Source of the DNA: Laguncularia racemosa
Lineage: Eukaryota > Streptophyta > Magnoliopsida > Myrtales > Combretaceae
Assembly (NCBI GenBank): GCA_037954665.1
Contig: JBBMOL010000133.1
Span: 1,550,001-1,614,000 of the forward strand
Direction of reading: 5' to 3'
DNA length: 64,000 nucleotides
Part shown: in pieces, positions 10,789 through 21,802 of the stretch
Layout: every line of letters starts with the position of its first letter
How positions within the stretch are numbered: position 1 is the first letter of the stretch
Notes under the pieces: generated by a model
Database searches by the model: none
Told to the model about the DNA's origin: nothing
The model's input: the letters and a program-made list of their open reading frames with translations, nothing else
Program-made: the position numbers and the translations under genes

Positions 10789-12838
10789 TGTAAAAACCCT
10801 AATTTTGCCCTTAATCATTAATAATGATTAATTTATTTTTTTAATTTTTTTAATTTTTCTTCTAATTTAGCAAAAATTGGAAAAAATATTCAAAAAATAA
10901 AATAAATAGGAAAAATATATCAATTTTGGAAAAAAAAATAGAAATAATAAGAAAAGGAGTTAAATAATTTTTATAAATTTTTAAAATTTCAAAATAATAA
11001 AAATTGCAACGCATATATACAAATTGTGTTTAATAAAAAAACGAGAAAGTGGGCTAGCCCAGTTGGTCTGAACCATGGATTCGTGTGCGTGCAGGGGTTG
11101 CGAGGTCAAGGGATCGAATCGTAGGGGAGGCAAATATGTGTTTTGCAATTTTTTTTTCTCTCCCCAAGACGTGTCAGTAGCTGGTTGGATGATGCAAACG
11201 CAAGTGCCGGGCGCGTGTTCGTCTCCTACCTCTGTTTGAGATTGTCGTCGGCAATGGAAAAATCGAATCCGGCCATTTTGATGCGATTTTTTTTTGCACA
11301 AATCCACTAAATCTTTAATCAAAATAAGATAAACACAATTCAATTGGAATCAAATTGCAACAAAATCAAAGATTTACACGAATCAAGAGCAAATTGGAGA
11401 TGGGTTTCAACCGCAAATCCGATTCGTGCCTATCGGAGGAAATCCGAGCTTATCCGGCTCGATTTTTAGTGCCTATAAATAGAGCATGAGGGGAGGAAGC
11501 TAAAGCACGGATCAAAAGAGAGAAAGGAGAGAAAATAAGAGAGATCGAAGCTTCACCAGATTTCGTCCAAGCCGTGACCGCCAATCGAGCATCAAACCAC
11601 CACCAGGAGGCATTTATGAAGAAATCCACCACCACCAATAGCTTCCCTACCTCCTAAAAGCTAAGAAACCACCTTCAAACGCTCGAAAAAACCATTGGAG
11701 CACCACCGTGAAAGGACCTTCGACTGCTACCCGGTTTGAACCAATTTAGCCCGATCCGACCTGACCCGCGAACCGTGCTTGTACCTAGGTAAGTCGGATT
11801 TTTTTGTTTTTTTGTTTTATTTTATTTATTTATAATTCAAAAATGAAAAAATAAAATAAAAATAATATTAGGAAAAATGGTAGAATTTAGATTAGTTTTT
11901 TTTTTTTATGTTTAGTTTAGAATAAATAAAATAATGAAAATTATAAAATAATAAAAATTTCTAAAAATATTAAAAAATAAAATAAAAATAAAGAAAAAAA
12001 TAAAAATAAAAAAATGAAAAATAGATAGATAATAAATAATAAAATGAGAAAAAAAATAAAAAAGTAAAAAAAAAATTAAAATAATAAAAATAAAAAATAA
12101 TAGAAAGTATGATTAAATAGAGGAAACTTCCTAATAAAAAAACAATGAGTCGTTTTTATCACCTAGAAAATTTTTCTTAAATAAATCCAAAATTGGTTTT
12201 CCTTAAATTAAAATTTTTAGAAAATAAAGATAAAGCTTAGGTTTAGATTTTTCTCAAAAGTCTTAAAAATGATGAAAACGTAAATTTGAGGTATTTTCAT
12301 AATTAAAATTAATCAACCCACTAAAGCTTTTAACAAAAAGTGAACTACGACTTGTTTGATCCTGAATAGCAGGTACGTAGGCACTCTTATGGGGCAACTC
12401 TAAAAAGAACAAAAAATCATTTTCCAAGTTGTCACAATTTTTTTTACATGTATCCAAAATAATAAAAATAGTAAAAATAAAAATAAAAATAAAAATAACA
12501 AAAATAAAGGAAAAGACATTAAAATATGGATCGGATTTCAGAAGCATAATGTGGTAACTTTAAGGTTTTAATAGGTTAGTCTCCGAGTCTAGAAACTCTG
12601 GTTTTCCTTTCCTCTTTTACAAAAATGAAAAGAGGAGATCTCGCTGACTAGTTGTCCAAATTAGGATTAATCCGCTTAGTTAGTTCTAATTCAGTAATCC
12701 TTCCCAACGTCGGTTGGGTGGCGACTCCAAATGAAATAAAGTTCCTAATTCAAGTTGATGATTTATATTAGATGAGTATAGGGTCTAGTATAGATCGGAT
12801 TAGGAATATAAAATAAAAAATAAAAATTAGACTCGACA
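10789..12838 (+). repeat. 5' LTR of the nested Ogre-type element
   Basis: 2.05 kb, starts TGTAAAAACCC and ends actcgaca. A likely promoter TATA (cctataaatagagc, about 11472-11485) is followed by the purine-rich leader. An A-rich zone with many aaataaaa units lies at 11800-12120. The same family forms the LTR at 21803-23881 and the solo LTR at 50848-52901. Confidence 0.93.
11472..11485 (+). promoter_or_regulatory. TATA box in the Ogre 5' LTR
   Basis: The stretch cctataaatagagc is conserved at the matching place in the 3' LTR (about 22500-22513) and in the solo LTR (about 51539-51552), so it is a good candidate for the retrotransposon promoter. Confidence 0.6.
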
Positions 12839-12841
12839 GGA

Positions 12842-12859
12842 TGGCGACTCCACTAGGGA
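12842..12859 (+). other. Primer binding site of the Ogre-type element
   Basis: tggcgactccactaggga begins 3 bp after the LTR. A tggcgactcc start matches PBS sequences known from Ogre/Tat elements (tRNA-Arg type, from memory of the family). The second Tat element has a related sequence at its own PBS (about 48821-48838, minus strand). Confidence 0.7.
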
Positions 12860-13519
12860 ACCTCTAGTAGGCTAGCCACCTGAATCTTCTGAAATCACCA
12901 TTTCCAAAATGTCTCTTGATTGTTATAGTACTAATGCTAACCTTTCAGGGATTTAATGAAATTTAGGGTTTTTGTATTTTTACTAGTGTTAAGTTTGCAT
13001 GCATGTAATCGTGTGAGTTGATACGGTCAAACCTAGGTCGTCTTAGGATCCTAGGACGGGGGGCTATTGTGTAGGTATCGAGCGAAGTGATATGATCACC
13101 GTTCGGGACTGATTAGGCTACCCCACTCATTGCTTTGATATGGCTTGAGATCCATTTCTTCGAGAATGTGGGAGGCCATAGAGCTTGGGGACTTGTTAGA
13201 CCCCACTTATTTGCGTACATGAAGGCATAGGCCGACAATTGATTAATGATATAATTCTTTTGTTCCTTTTCTAGGAGTTTAGATACATTTACCTGTAATA
13301 GCATCATTTGTACTTTGTAAAATTCTGTGTAATTGGAAAATTCCTATTGTAATAAATAGCTAGTCCCACAGTCGACCGCCCCCTTTGCAAGGAAATTCGG
13401 GTTTACAAACCTCTAGATCCAAAATTGGTACTGGACCATTGGTTTACTCTGTACGACCATGAAGAATAGGCCTTCATCCAGCAAAAGATAGGGCCCATCC
13501 TTTCACTAATGAAGATGGA

Positions 13520-14864
13520 AATGAACTTACCTCTGATTTGAGCTATCCTCCATCTATAGGAATTGAACCCGCGACTTTCTTTATTGGACCACATGAGATC
13601 ACTCCCACTCTAGAAGAATACACCCAACTTCTGCAAGCCCCATCACTAACCAGTGAGGTATATGTGCCGGATCTTAAGGCTGGGTGGGCCGGTATTTTCA
13701 GCAGACTTCTAGGTATTCGCAAGACAGCAGTCAAGCCAGGCTTTGGCAAACTACAACGGGTATTGCATACAAATGGACGAGTTAGAAGCTTAGTTCGTAG
13801 CCCGGAATGATGATGGGAATAGGAAGGATATATTATGCGGGGATCCTAAGAGCTACAAATAGAGAAAGATGTACGCTTTCATCCTAACAGCCTTTGCCAC
13901 CATACTTTTCCCTACCGAAATCTTTTATATCCATTACAGAGTCGCCGAGCTGGTGGCCCAATTCATGGAAGGGAAATCTTATATCCCAGCTCTACTAGTT
14001 GAATAGATTCAAAACCTGAATTTTGTCAAGAAGAAAGGCCACATGATCCTTTGCTTAAACATCAACCTCATTTGGTTTGTGAGCCATCTCAAATGTTTCG
14101 GGTTGAACATGGTTCAGAAATCTTTAGCCTAGCAAGTAAACCTTGTAGATTCCTACATAGAGAGGATAAAGTTACCCGACGACCTTACCAGCCACAGTTG
14201 GGTAAAAGTACTCAAGAGCTTCAGTGCCAACGGCATCCTCTAGACTGCTAGATGGAGTCGCTGCAATAAAGTCATCATAACCTGCAAAAATCTTCAGGCT
14301 GTTCCTTTAATTGGTATCAGTAGGTGCATAGGATTTCATCCAAACTCGGTGATTCATCAGTTCGGTACCATCCAAGATATAGTTTACAGGCCATCGCTGG
14401 AAGGGATCACATTTGAACACCAGGATCTAAGCTTGCTAGTAATTGAGAAGTTTGCTAAACTAGCAGAGGATAAAGTTGTATGGGAAGCCCAAATCGAGAG
14501 TCCCAACATGGACCTCGGAGACCTAGATGGAGAAGTGGGTAAACATCGAGCCACCAGGGATTTTGTGATCCACCAGCTATATCAAATAGGAGAAAGGGCA
14601 TATCAAGTCCTAAATGTCACCCAACCCGAGCTAGACAAGGTAGGTCCAGAATTGAGAACCTACTTGGAACAAGTCAGGGCCCGGATAGAAGCTGCAGATT
14701 ACAAAAAGGATGTCTGGAAGGGCAGATTTAAAGAGTCTAATAAAAGAAACAAGGCCTTGGAAGCTCAGTTGGAGAAGACCCAAGCTAGAATTAAAGAGTT
14801 GGAAGCTATCATCAGCGGAAAACCGATGCCTACGCAGCAGAAGAAGAGGAGGACTAGGAACTAG
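13520..14864 (+). pseudogene. Tat/Ogre ORF1 (DUF7745-like), degenerate
   Basis: Extra ORF between the 5' LTR and gag. The N-terminal part (13538-13810) has ATFFIGPHEITPTLEEYTQ, resembling the DUF7745 domain found in Tat/Ogre ORF1. A frameshifted middle follows (13860-14280). The C-terminal part (14349-14864, 171 codons) is open and ends in a charged coiled-coil (about residues 110-160, with QLEKTQARIKELEAII) and a basic tail KKRRTRN. Its role in the element is unknown. Stops between the two open parts show it is dead here. Confidence 0.75.
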
Positions 14865-15115
14865 ATTAGCATTATACTTTTACTTTTTTGTGTTTCAAGT
14901 ATTGAACTTCGAGTTTCCAATATTAATAAAAATAAAGTTTCAGTATTATATCATTAATCAATTGTTGGCCTCTTTATTTCTAGCATCTATGTGATACATG
15001 TATCATGTTTATATACATGCATTAAACTAAGAAAAATGCGCGCCAGGTATCAAAGATAGCTCCCAAACAACTGAACCCTCCAAGGAGCCTAATCCACACC
15101 TGCTCGAAGGCCAAA

Positions 15116-16594
15116 ATGGCAAACAGTGGTAATAATAGCGATAACCGCAACAACACCAGTGCCGATACTACCTTGGACCCTAGGGTCGTATCCTTGGAAC
15201 AAACGGTCTAGCAATTAGTTGCACAAGTCTACCTCCTGACTAAAAGTATTGGCCTCCTTCGCAACGCCCAACTAACTCAAGAAGAACATTCAGGGGCTAG
15301 AAAAGGGAAGGCAGTAGAGGGTCAACCTTCAGAGTATGGGGAGATCAATTCCCACCTTAACTTAGCATTCGAGTATGAACCCAGAGTCAACCTCAGCCTA
15401 ACCTTGGATGATATAAAGAGAGAAATGGAAGATAAACAAAAGGAGATGGAAAGAAAACTGTTCCAACAACGAGCTGACAAGATGAAGACACTAGAAGGGC
15501 CTGACGGTTTTGAGCAGGCAGGAATCACCAGCCTACCGGCATATGGGGAAGAGGTGTACCTAGAGAAGTTCAAGACCCTAGAGTTTGAAAAATATGACGG
15601 CACTGGATGCCCCAAGATGCATACAAGGCAGTATGTACGGAAGATGAGCAAATATGCCCAGTATGACTAACTCATGATCCAGACCTTCCAAGACAGTCTC
15701 AGAGGCCCTGCCCTCGTCTGGTATGCACACTTGGACTTTAGCCAAGTCAACAGCTGGGAAAGACTCACTTGGGCATTCTACGACCAGTACAAATTCAACA
15801 TCGAAGTCGCCCCTTAGGTAATGGATTTAGGAAGTCTCCGAAAGAAACACACTGAGTCTTTCAAGGAGTATGCCCAAAGCTAGAGAGCTCAGTCTGCTAG
15901 GGTGACAACCTCGATCTCTAAAAAAGAGTTGACATTCATCTTCGTCAACACTCTAGAGAAGACTTACTTCTCACATCTAGTAGGCTAGACATCATCCAAT
16001 TTTGCAGAAGTAGTGGCAGCAGGGTGCCGAATCGAGAATGCCATCACATCGGGGAGACTCCAGACAGTTGACCCTCCCAGAATCATATCATCTCGGAGGC
16101 TCGTAGGGGGTAACAAAGCTAAGGAATCTACCGTCAGCACGGTTAACTCCAACAAAGTAGACAAGGTTGGGTCCCACGTGACATTTCAAACCACGAATGC
16201 TCCAATCCAACAATCACTAATGAATCACACTCAGGCTCCTAGAATCACAAGACAATTCACTTCGATATCGATTCCGCTTAGCCAGGTTTTTGCTCGGCTA
16301 CGAGCCGATAATTTGATCAGCTTTGAGATCCCAAGTGATCGATACAAGCCAAGGAATTTTGACCCAAGCCTTAAGTGTGATTACCATATGGGCCAAGAAG
16401 GGCATTCCACAGATAGATGCTGGAGGCTCCGAAATAAGATTCAAGATCTAATTGATGCCAGAATAGTGCAGTTAGACTTTGTTAACGCACCAGCACCCAA
16501 TGTCAACACTAATCCGCTGCCTAACCATAAGCCCACCATCAATATGATCACATTCGAAGAACCGGGCTCCAAATCAAAAGAACCCCCAAAATAG
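15116..16594 (+). pseudogene. Tat/Ogre gag, one frame with in-frame stops
   Basis: From ATG at 15116 (MANSGNNSDNRN) to the stop at 16592-16594 in a single frame, about 492 codons, with a handful of internal stops (for example 15668-15670 and 15815-15817). The N-terminal part is a glutamate/lysine-rich coiled coil (KREMEDKQKEMERKL). It is followed by the gag core FKTLEFEKYDGTGCPKMHTR, then QDSLRGPALVWYAHLD and FYDQYKFNIEVAP. Near the C terminus is the Tat-type zinc knuckle CDYHMGQEGHSTDRC (C-x2-H-x4-H-x4-C, about 16376-16420). Gag would form the particle core. No frameshifts are seen over 1.5 kb, so inactivation is recent. Confidence 0.9.
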
Positions 16595-16899
16595 GAAAAA
16601 GCAAAAGCGCAGCAAGAAAGTCACTCCCACCAAGTCTCAAATAAAACCCTTAACTCATAGATCAAGAGGAGATGGTTAGCTAGAGACCCAACAGTTGGTA
16701 CCTTAGGCGAATCACATGGGAGATTTGAGTATCTAATAAATTACTCTTTCACCCCAACTGAGTATGGGCCAATTAGTGGATGGGGGCCCGAGTTTGAAGA
16801 AGAAGACAATCCACCAAAGGAAAAAGAGGATTCCGTAAACATGATTAAATCGGACCAAAAACTGATAGTCATAAAGTGCTACAAAGGACAACCTACTGA

Positions 16900-17830
16900 G
16901 GTGCAAATCCCAAAAAAGAGATGTATTCAATATCCCAATACCCTCAGAGAGGTATAAGGCGGTGCCTTTTAACTATCAGACCTTTGAGTAGGAGAGACCT
17001 CCCATCATAGGAGGAATCACCCGCTCTGGGAGAATTTATGACCCTAAATACAAGATCTCAACCGAAGAGCCCAACACTGAGGTAGAGAAAGAGGAAGAAG
17101 AGGGGCTCTCTACATTTACGAAAATGATCAAAACAAGCGAATACAAGATTATGGAACAACTTAACAAGGTTCCAGCCTAGATATCACTTATGGGCCTCCT
17201 CACAATGTTTGAGCCTCATAGGAAAGCATTCTTCAAAGTACTCAAACAGATCAAGGTACCCGAGGGCATTGCAACAAAGAAATTGAACCATGTGACAGAT
17301 TCAATCTTCACTATGGATCAAATATCTTTCTCTCCCGAAGAGTTGGGAGAAGATGGAGACCAACACACAAAACCACTGTTCATAGTGGTGAAATGCAATG
17401 ACACAATTGTCTCTAGAGTACTTATTGACAATGGATTTTCTCTCAACGTATGCCCTTTAGCCACCCTTGACCTGCTAGGGGTCAATGTAAGCGACAGTAA
17501 GCCAAGCTCGATAGTGGTTAGGGCCTTTGACGGGTCCAAGAGAGAAACAGTGGGGGGAAATTAGCTTGCCAGTGGAGATTGGTCCACAGATGTTCCACAT
17601 TTCCTTCCAAGTCCTCGACATTCCAAGGTCTTTTAATCTACTATTGTGAAGGCCGTAGATACATACCGCTGGAGCCATACCCATAAGTCTACATTAGAAG
17701 GTCAAGTTCATAGCGAATGGGCAGATCATCACTATGCTGGGAGAGCAAGATTATGCCATCTATAAAGAGACCGCTATACCCTACATCGGGGAAGACGGTT
17801 CCGAAGACTTTGGTATCCAAATATTCAATG
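16900..17830 (+). pseudogene. Tat/Ogre protease region
   Basis: The linker RPPIIGGITRSGRIYDPKY (about 16995-17050) precedes a well-preserved stretch (17190-17564) with MFEPHRKAFFKVLKQ and the aspartic protease site VLIDNGFSLNVCPLATLD (about 17420-17470). D-N-G in this place is usual in Tat elements. A +1 frame change near 17555 is followed by LPVEIGPQMFHISFQVLDI and YAIYKETAIPYIGEDG. It would cleave the Gag-Pol precursor. The reading frame is broken after 17564 and decays by about 17880. Confidence 0.85.
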
Positions 17831-18264
17831 AGGTAAGTGTGGTAACCAGTAAGGAGGGCTATTGGTTCAAGGAAGGATAGCAAGGGATGTTTGGGCTAGG
17901 GTACATTCCTACATCCAAAGAAGAGGCATAAGCAAGAGGTATTAGAGGCAGAAAGAAAGAGAAGCCAAGTGATACCCAGATGCATTTTCCACCCCTCCAA
18001 TAATCATTCAGGCGAGTAACTACCGTCTGAGAGCCAAGGATAAGCGAAGCTGACGTCAGCAATGAAGGCTCAGCCTTTCTCACATCTAGCCAACATCCAG
18101 CTCTTAATAATTGGTTATGTTATCTTATTAATAGCACTAGGTCAACTTAAGGATAGGAACAATTATTAAACAAATTTCCATTGTGATTATTTTTCAGATT
18201 CAATAAATTACGACTTATTCCTTTTGCTCATATATACATGCTTTCGCTCCACTTTACCCACAGA

Positions 18265-18775
18265 TTCCCTATTGTCGAACGTTAGGGACATTTCACGTAG
18301 GTAAGTAATGAAAACACTGATATCGTTTCCAACATTGCTAGTTCAGCCATTGGAGGCGATGTCCTTAACCATGAAATGATACAAGAAAATTGGCAAAAGC
18401 ATGAACAAAGTAAAATCTCAATCGATGAGCCGATAGAGATAGTAAATCTCGAAAACACTGAGGAACCAAAAAACCTCAAGATTGGGGTAGTACTAATATC
18501 ACCAGAAGGAACATAATTCCCCTCAGCGGCGAGACTCACATTTCCATATACTAATAATATCGCAAAATATGAGGCATGCATCCTTGGTCTCAAAATGGCT
18601 TGCCACATGGAGATCCGTAAATTAGAAGTATACTGAGATTCTTCACTCATCATATTACAAACAAGAGGGGAATACAAAACTAAAGACCCAAAATTGGTAC
18701 TATACCATCAACATTTGACAGAGCTAATCGACGAATTTGAAGTAGTCACCTTCACATACATCCCCACTTAAGGAG
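18265..18775 (+). pseudogene. Archaeal-type RNase H (aRNH) remnant of the Ogre-type element
   Basis: GVVLISPEGT, FPYTNNIAKYEACILGLKMA, then the EVY-DSSLII block and a LVLYHQHLTELIDEFE tail match the second RNase H that is specific to Tat elements (TNN-AEYEA box). In-frame stops occur at about 18514 and 18636. Directly upstream, the reverse transcriptase and first RNase H expected between protease and aRNH are absent, so an internal deletion of roughly 1.5-2 kb is inferred. It stops abruptly at about 18772, where the integrase starts within its core. Confidence 0.8.
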
Positions 18776-18784
18776 CTCCATTCA

Positions 18785-19663
18785 TTGTCTGCACCATGGC
18801 CATTCTCCATGTGGGGAATTGACATAATTGGGCCAATCACTCCAAAGGCATCCAATGGTCATAGATTCATACTGGTAGCCATTGATTACTTCACTAAATG
18901 GGTGGAAGCTTCATCATATGCCAGAGTCACAAAAGGGGTAATAGTCCAATTCCTGAAGAGAGATATGATGGCCCGATATGGAGTTTCTGACTCAATTATC
19001 ACTGACAATGGTACCAACCTCAACAACAAGTCGATGACAGATTTGTGTCAATAGTTCCGTGTAAACCATAGAAATTTAACTCCCTACCTACCTCAAATGA
19101 ATGGGGCAGTGGAAGCAGCTAACAAGAACATCAAAAGAATTATCGAGAAAATGATGATCACTTACAAAGATTGGCATGAGATGCTACCATTTGTCCTCAT
19201 GGCTTATAGAACCTCAATTCGAACATCTACTGGAGTTGCCCCTTATTCTCTAGTATACGGTACTGAGGCAGTCCTACCAGTTGAAGTTGAAATACCATCC
19301 TTCAGGATCTTATCAGAAGCGCAGTTAAATGAGTCAGACTAGTTAAAGAAGAGGCTTGATCAGTTGAATTTGATTGACGAAAAAAGACTCGCTGCATAAT
19401 GTCATGGTCAATGCTATCAACAAAGAATGGCTCGAGCATTGAATAAGAAAATGAAACCTCGATGTTTCAAAGAAGGAGATTTGGTACTAAAGAAGGTTCT
19501 CTCGAATGCTCAGGATTCGAGAGGGAAGTTCACCCTAAACTATGAGGGTCTATATGTTGTAAAAAAGGTATTGTCAGGAGGAGCTTTAATATTAACTTAG
19601 ATGGATGGTCTAGAATTGAGAGACCCCATTAATATGGATGCTGTCAAGATGTACTATCCATAG
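18785..19663 (+). pseudogene. Tat/Ogre integrase, N terminus missing
   Basis: One frame from SAPWPFSMWGIDIIGPITPK to a C-terminal stop at 19661-19663, with internal stops at 19052, 19340, 19397 and 19598. The catalytic triad is visible: D in WGIDIIG, D in SIITDNGTN and E in NGAVEAANKNIKR. The C-terminal domain has CFKEGDLVLKK, GKFTLNYEGLYVVKKV and a final NMDAVKMYYP. The HHCC zinc-binding N-terminal part is missing, joined directly to the aRNH remnant. It would insert the cDNA into the genome. Not functional here. Confidence 0.9.
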
Positions 19664-20180
19664 GTAAGAAAATTGAGATTTTGCCAATGTTTATGAATGC
19701 CAATATTCAGTACAAATTTTGCTGAGTTTAGTTTTCGTTCCTTTTACAAGCAAAGTTAATGTCTCTAAATGATCGATTATCTTGATCAATTGTCATTAAA
19801 CAAACCTTTGTATACACACTACCCATCACCTAACAATGAACAATGAATATTGAAATGATTATAAATCTCAACAGATTTTGTAATATAATTCTACCTATTG
19901 TTGAGCATTAAACTTGTTGCATTAATAAGATAACACTATAATCACAAGAGCCATGTTCACAAGAAGGAAAATAAATCAAGACCCTTAGCCTTATTTGAAG
20001 CAAGAGCAAGCAAAAAAGGAGCCAACTAGCACGAAGGTTCGGTTGTTTGGTTGTTATCTATGATAAACCGGTAAGCATTTCGGAGTAAATAACCATCATT
20101 CATTATGAATCACATATTCTAAGATAAGCAATCTAAAAGACATCTCTTATCAATCATTTGACCCATTTGCTAGAAGTGTT
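19664..20180 (+). other. 3' region between integrase and tandem repeats
   Basis: About 0.5 kb without coding potential, part of the untranslated 3' region of the Ogre-type element. Confidence 0.5.
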
Positions 20181-21060
20181 TTCAAAAGTGTTAGGTAAGT
20201 CAACTCACAATAGGGCACTTTCCTGGATATACTCTTCTAAAGTCAGCCCACTATGGGGCGCTTTTCTAGATACAATAACCTAAAGTCAGCCTACAATGGG
20301 GCACTTTCCTAGATACTCTCTTAGGGTTAGCCTATAGGGGCACCTTTTGACATATCTATTCTTCAGGGTTGCAAGTCCAAGGAGACGCTTCCCGTTATCG
20401 ATTAGTCGACCCACAATGGGGAACTTTCTTAGATATACTCTCTTAGGGTTAGCTTATAGGGGCACCTTTCGAGATATCTATTCTTCAAGGTTGCAAGTCT
20501 AAGAAGACGCTTCTCGCTATCAGTTAGTTAGCCTACAATGGGGCACTTTCCTAGATATACTCTCTTAAGGTTAGCCCATAGGGGCACCTTTCGAGATATC
20601 TATTCTTCAAGGTTGCAAGTCCAAGGAGACGCTTCCTGCTATCGATTAGTTGGCCCATGATGGGGCACTTTCCTAGATATACTCTCTTAGGGTTAGCCTA
20701 TAGGGGCACCTTCCGAGATATCTATTCTTCAGGGTTGCAAGTCCAAGGAGACGCTTCCTGCTATTGGTTAGTCTGCCCACAATGGGGCACTTTCTTAGAT
20801 ATACTCTCTTAGGGTTAGCCTATAGGGGTACCTTTCGAGATACCTATTCTTCAGGGTTGCAAGTCCAAGGAGACGCTTCTCGCTATGGGTTAGTCAACCC
20901 ACAATGGGGCACTTTCCTAGATATCCTCTCTTAGGGTTAACCCATAGGGGCACCTTTTGAGATATCTATTCTTGAGGGTTGCAAGTCTAAGGAGACGCTT
21001 CCCGCTATCAGTTAATTAGCTCACAATGGGGCACTTTCTTAAGATATCCTCTCTTATGGT
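20181..21060 (+). repeat. 122-bp tandem repeat in the Ogre 3' region
   Basis: The anchor gcaagtc starts at 20371, 20493, 20615, 20737, 20859 and 20981, exactly 122 bp apart each time. Every unit contains cacaatggggcactttcctag, ctcttagggttagcc, ggggcaccttt, gatatctattcttc and a ggagacgcttcc block. At least six units plus partial ones. Tandem repeats between integrase and LTR are a known hallmark of Tat/Ogre elements and a known source of satellite DNA. Confidence 0.95.
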
Positions 21061-21640
21061 TATAAGTCCAAAGAGACGTTTCCTGATATTATTGATTAGT
21101 TAGCTCATAGAGCACTTTTCTAGATAATTTATCGATTAGTTAGCTTATAGGAGCACTTTTCTAGATAACTGATTAATCATCTCATAAGAGCACTTTTCTA
21201 ATTTATCGATTAGCCAGCTCATCGGAGCACTTTTCTAAAATAATCTAACGATTAGTTAGCTCATAGGGGCACTTTTCTAGATTATCCCCTTTAAAGTTGT
21301 TAGTCCTATAAGACACTTCCTGATATTGACGAGTCAGCTCATGAGAGCACTCCTCCAAAACACTACTTCTCCAACAGTTGCTGGTCTAGTCAGATGCTTC
21401 TGTTGGCAGGTGGCCAGCTCATAAGAGTGTTTCCTTAGATAATCTCCTCTTTATGGTCGCCAGTCCTGTAGGACGCTTCCTATTACTAGTTATTCCACTC
21501 ACAATAATACACTCCTACATAATCCTTGAGATGTTTCTTAACGTCGATTAGTTAGCCCATAGAGCACTTTTCTAGATGATACATTACTTCAGGTTGTTAG
21601 GTTGTTTAAGATCATTCCTCAAGCAATACTAATCATCACA
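21061..21640 (+). repeat. Degenerate short tandem repeats after the 122-bp array
   Basis: Diverged copies of about 50-60 bp with the core ttagctcataggagcactttt and interspersed ggacgcttcct blocks. They look like half-units of the 122-bp repeat that have drifted. Confidence 0.7.
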
Positions 21641-21788
21641 AAGCACTCATGGGATTATTAGCTTATGGAGTATTTTCCTATTAAGACCAAGTTCTAAATA
21701 ACCAGCCAATTAAGGCGTTATCCATTTAATCTGTAGGCAAAAATGGCGTCTTTTTTGTCTTTATAGTTAAGTTTTTCAAATTTTATCA

Positions 21789-21802
21789 CAAAGAGGGGCA
21801 AC
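21789..21802 (+). other. Polypurine tract of the Ogre-type element
   Basis: caaagaggggcaac lies directly before the 3' LTR start (TGTAAATACC at 21803). Confidence 0.75.

Noticed and set aside
18282..18677. A 131-codon minus-strand open frame in the Ogre element.
   Set aside because: It is the reverse strand of the aRNH coding region, whose plus-strand translation matches a known domain; the minus product has no recognisable feature.
20181..21060. Regularly spaced repeats that might suggest a CRISPR-like array.
   Set aside because: The units are continuous 122-bp tandem repeats with no unique spacers, in a plant retrotransposon 3' region.
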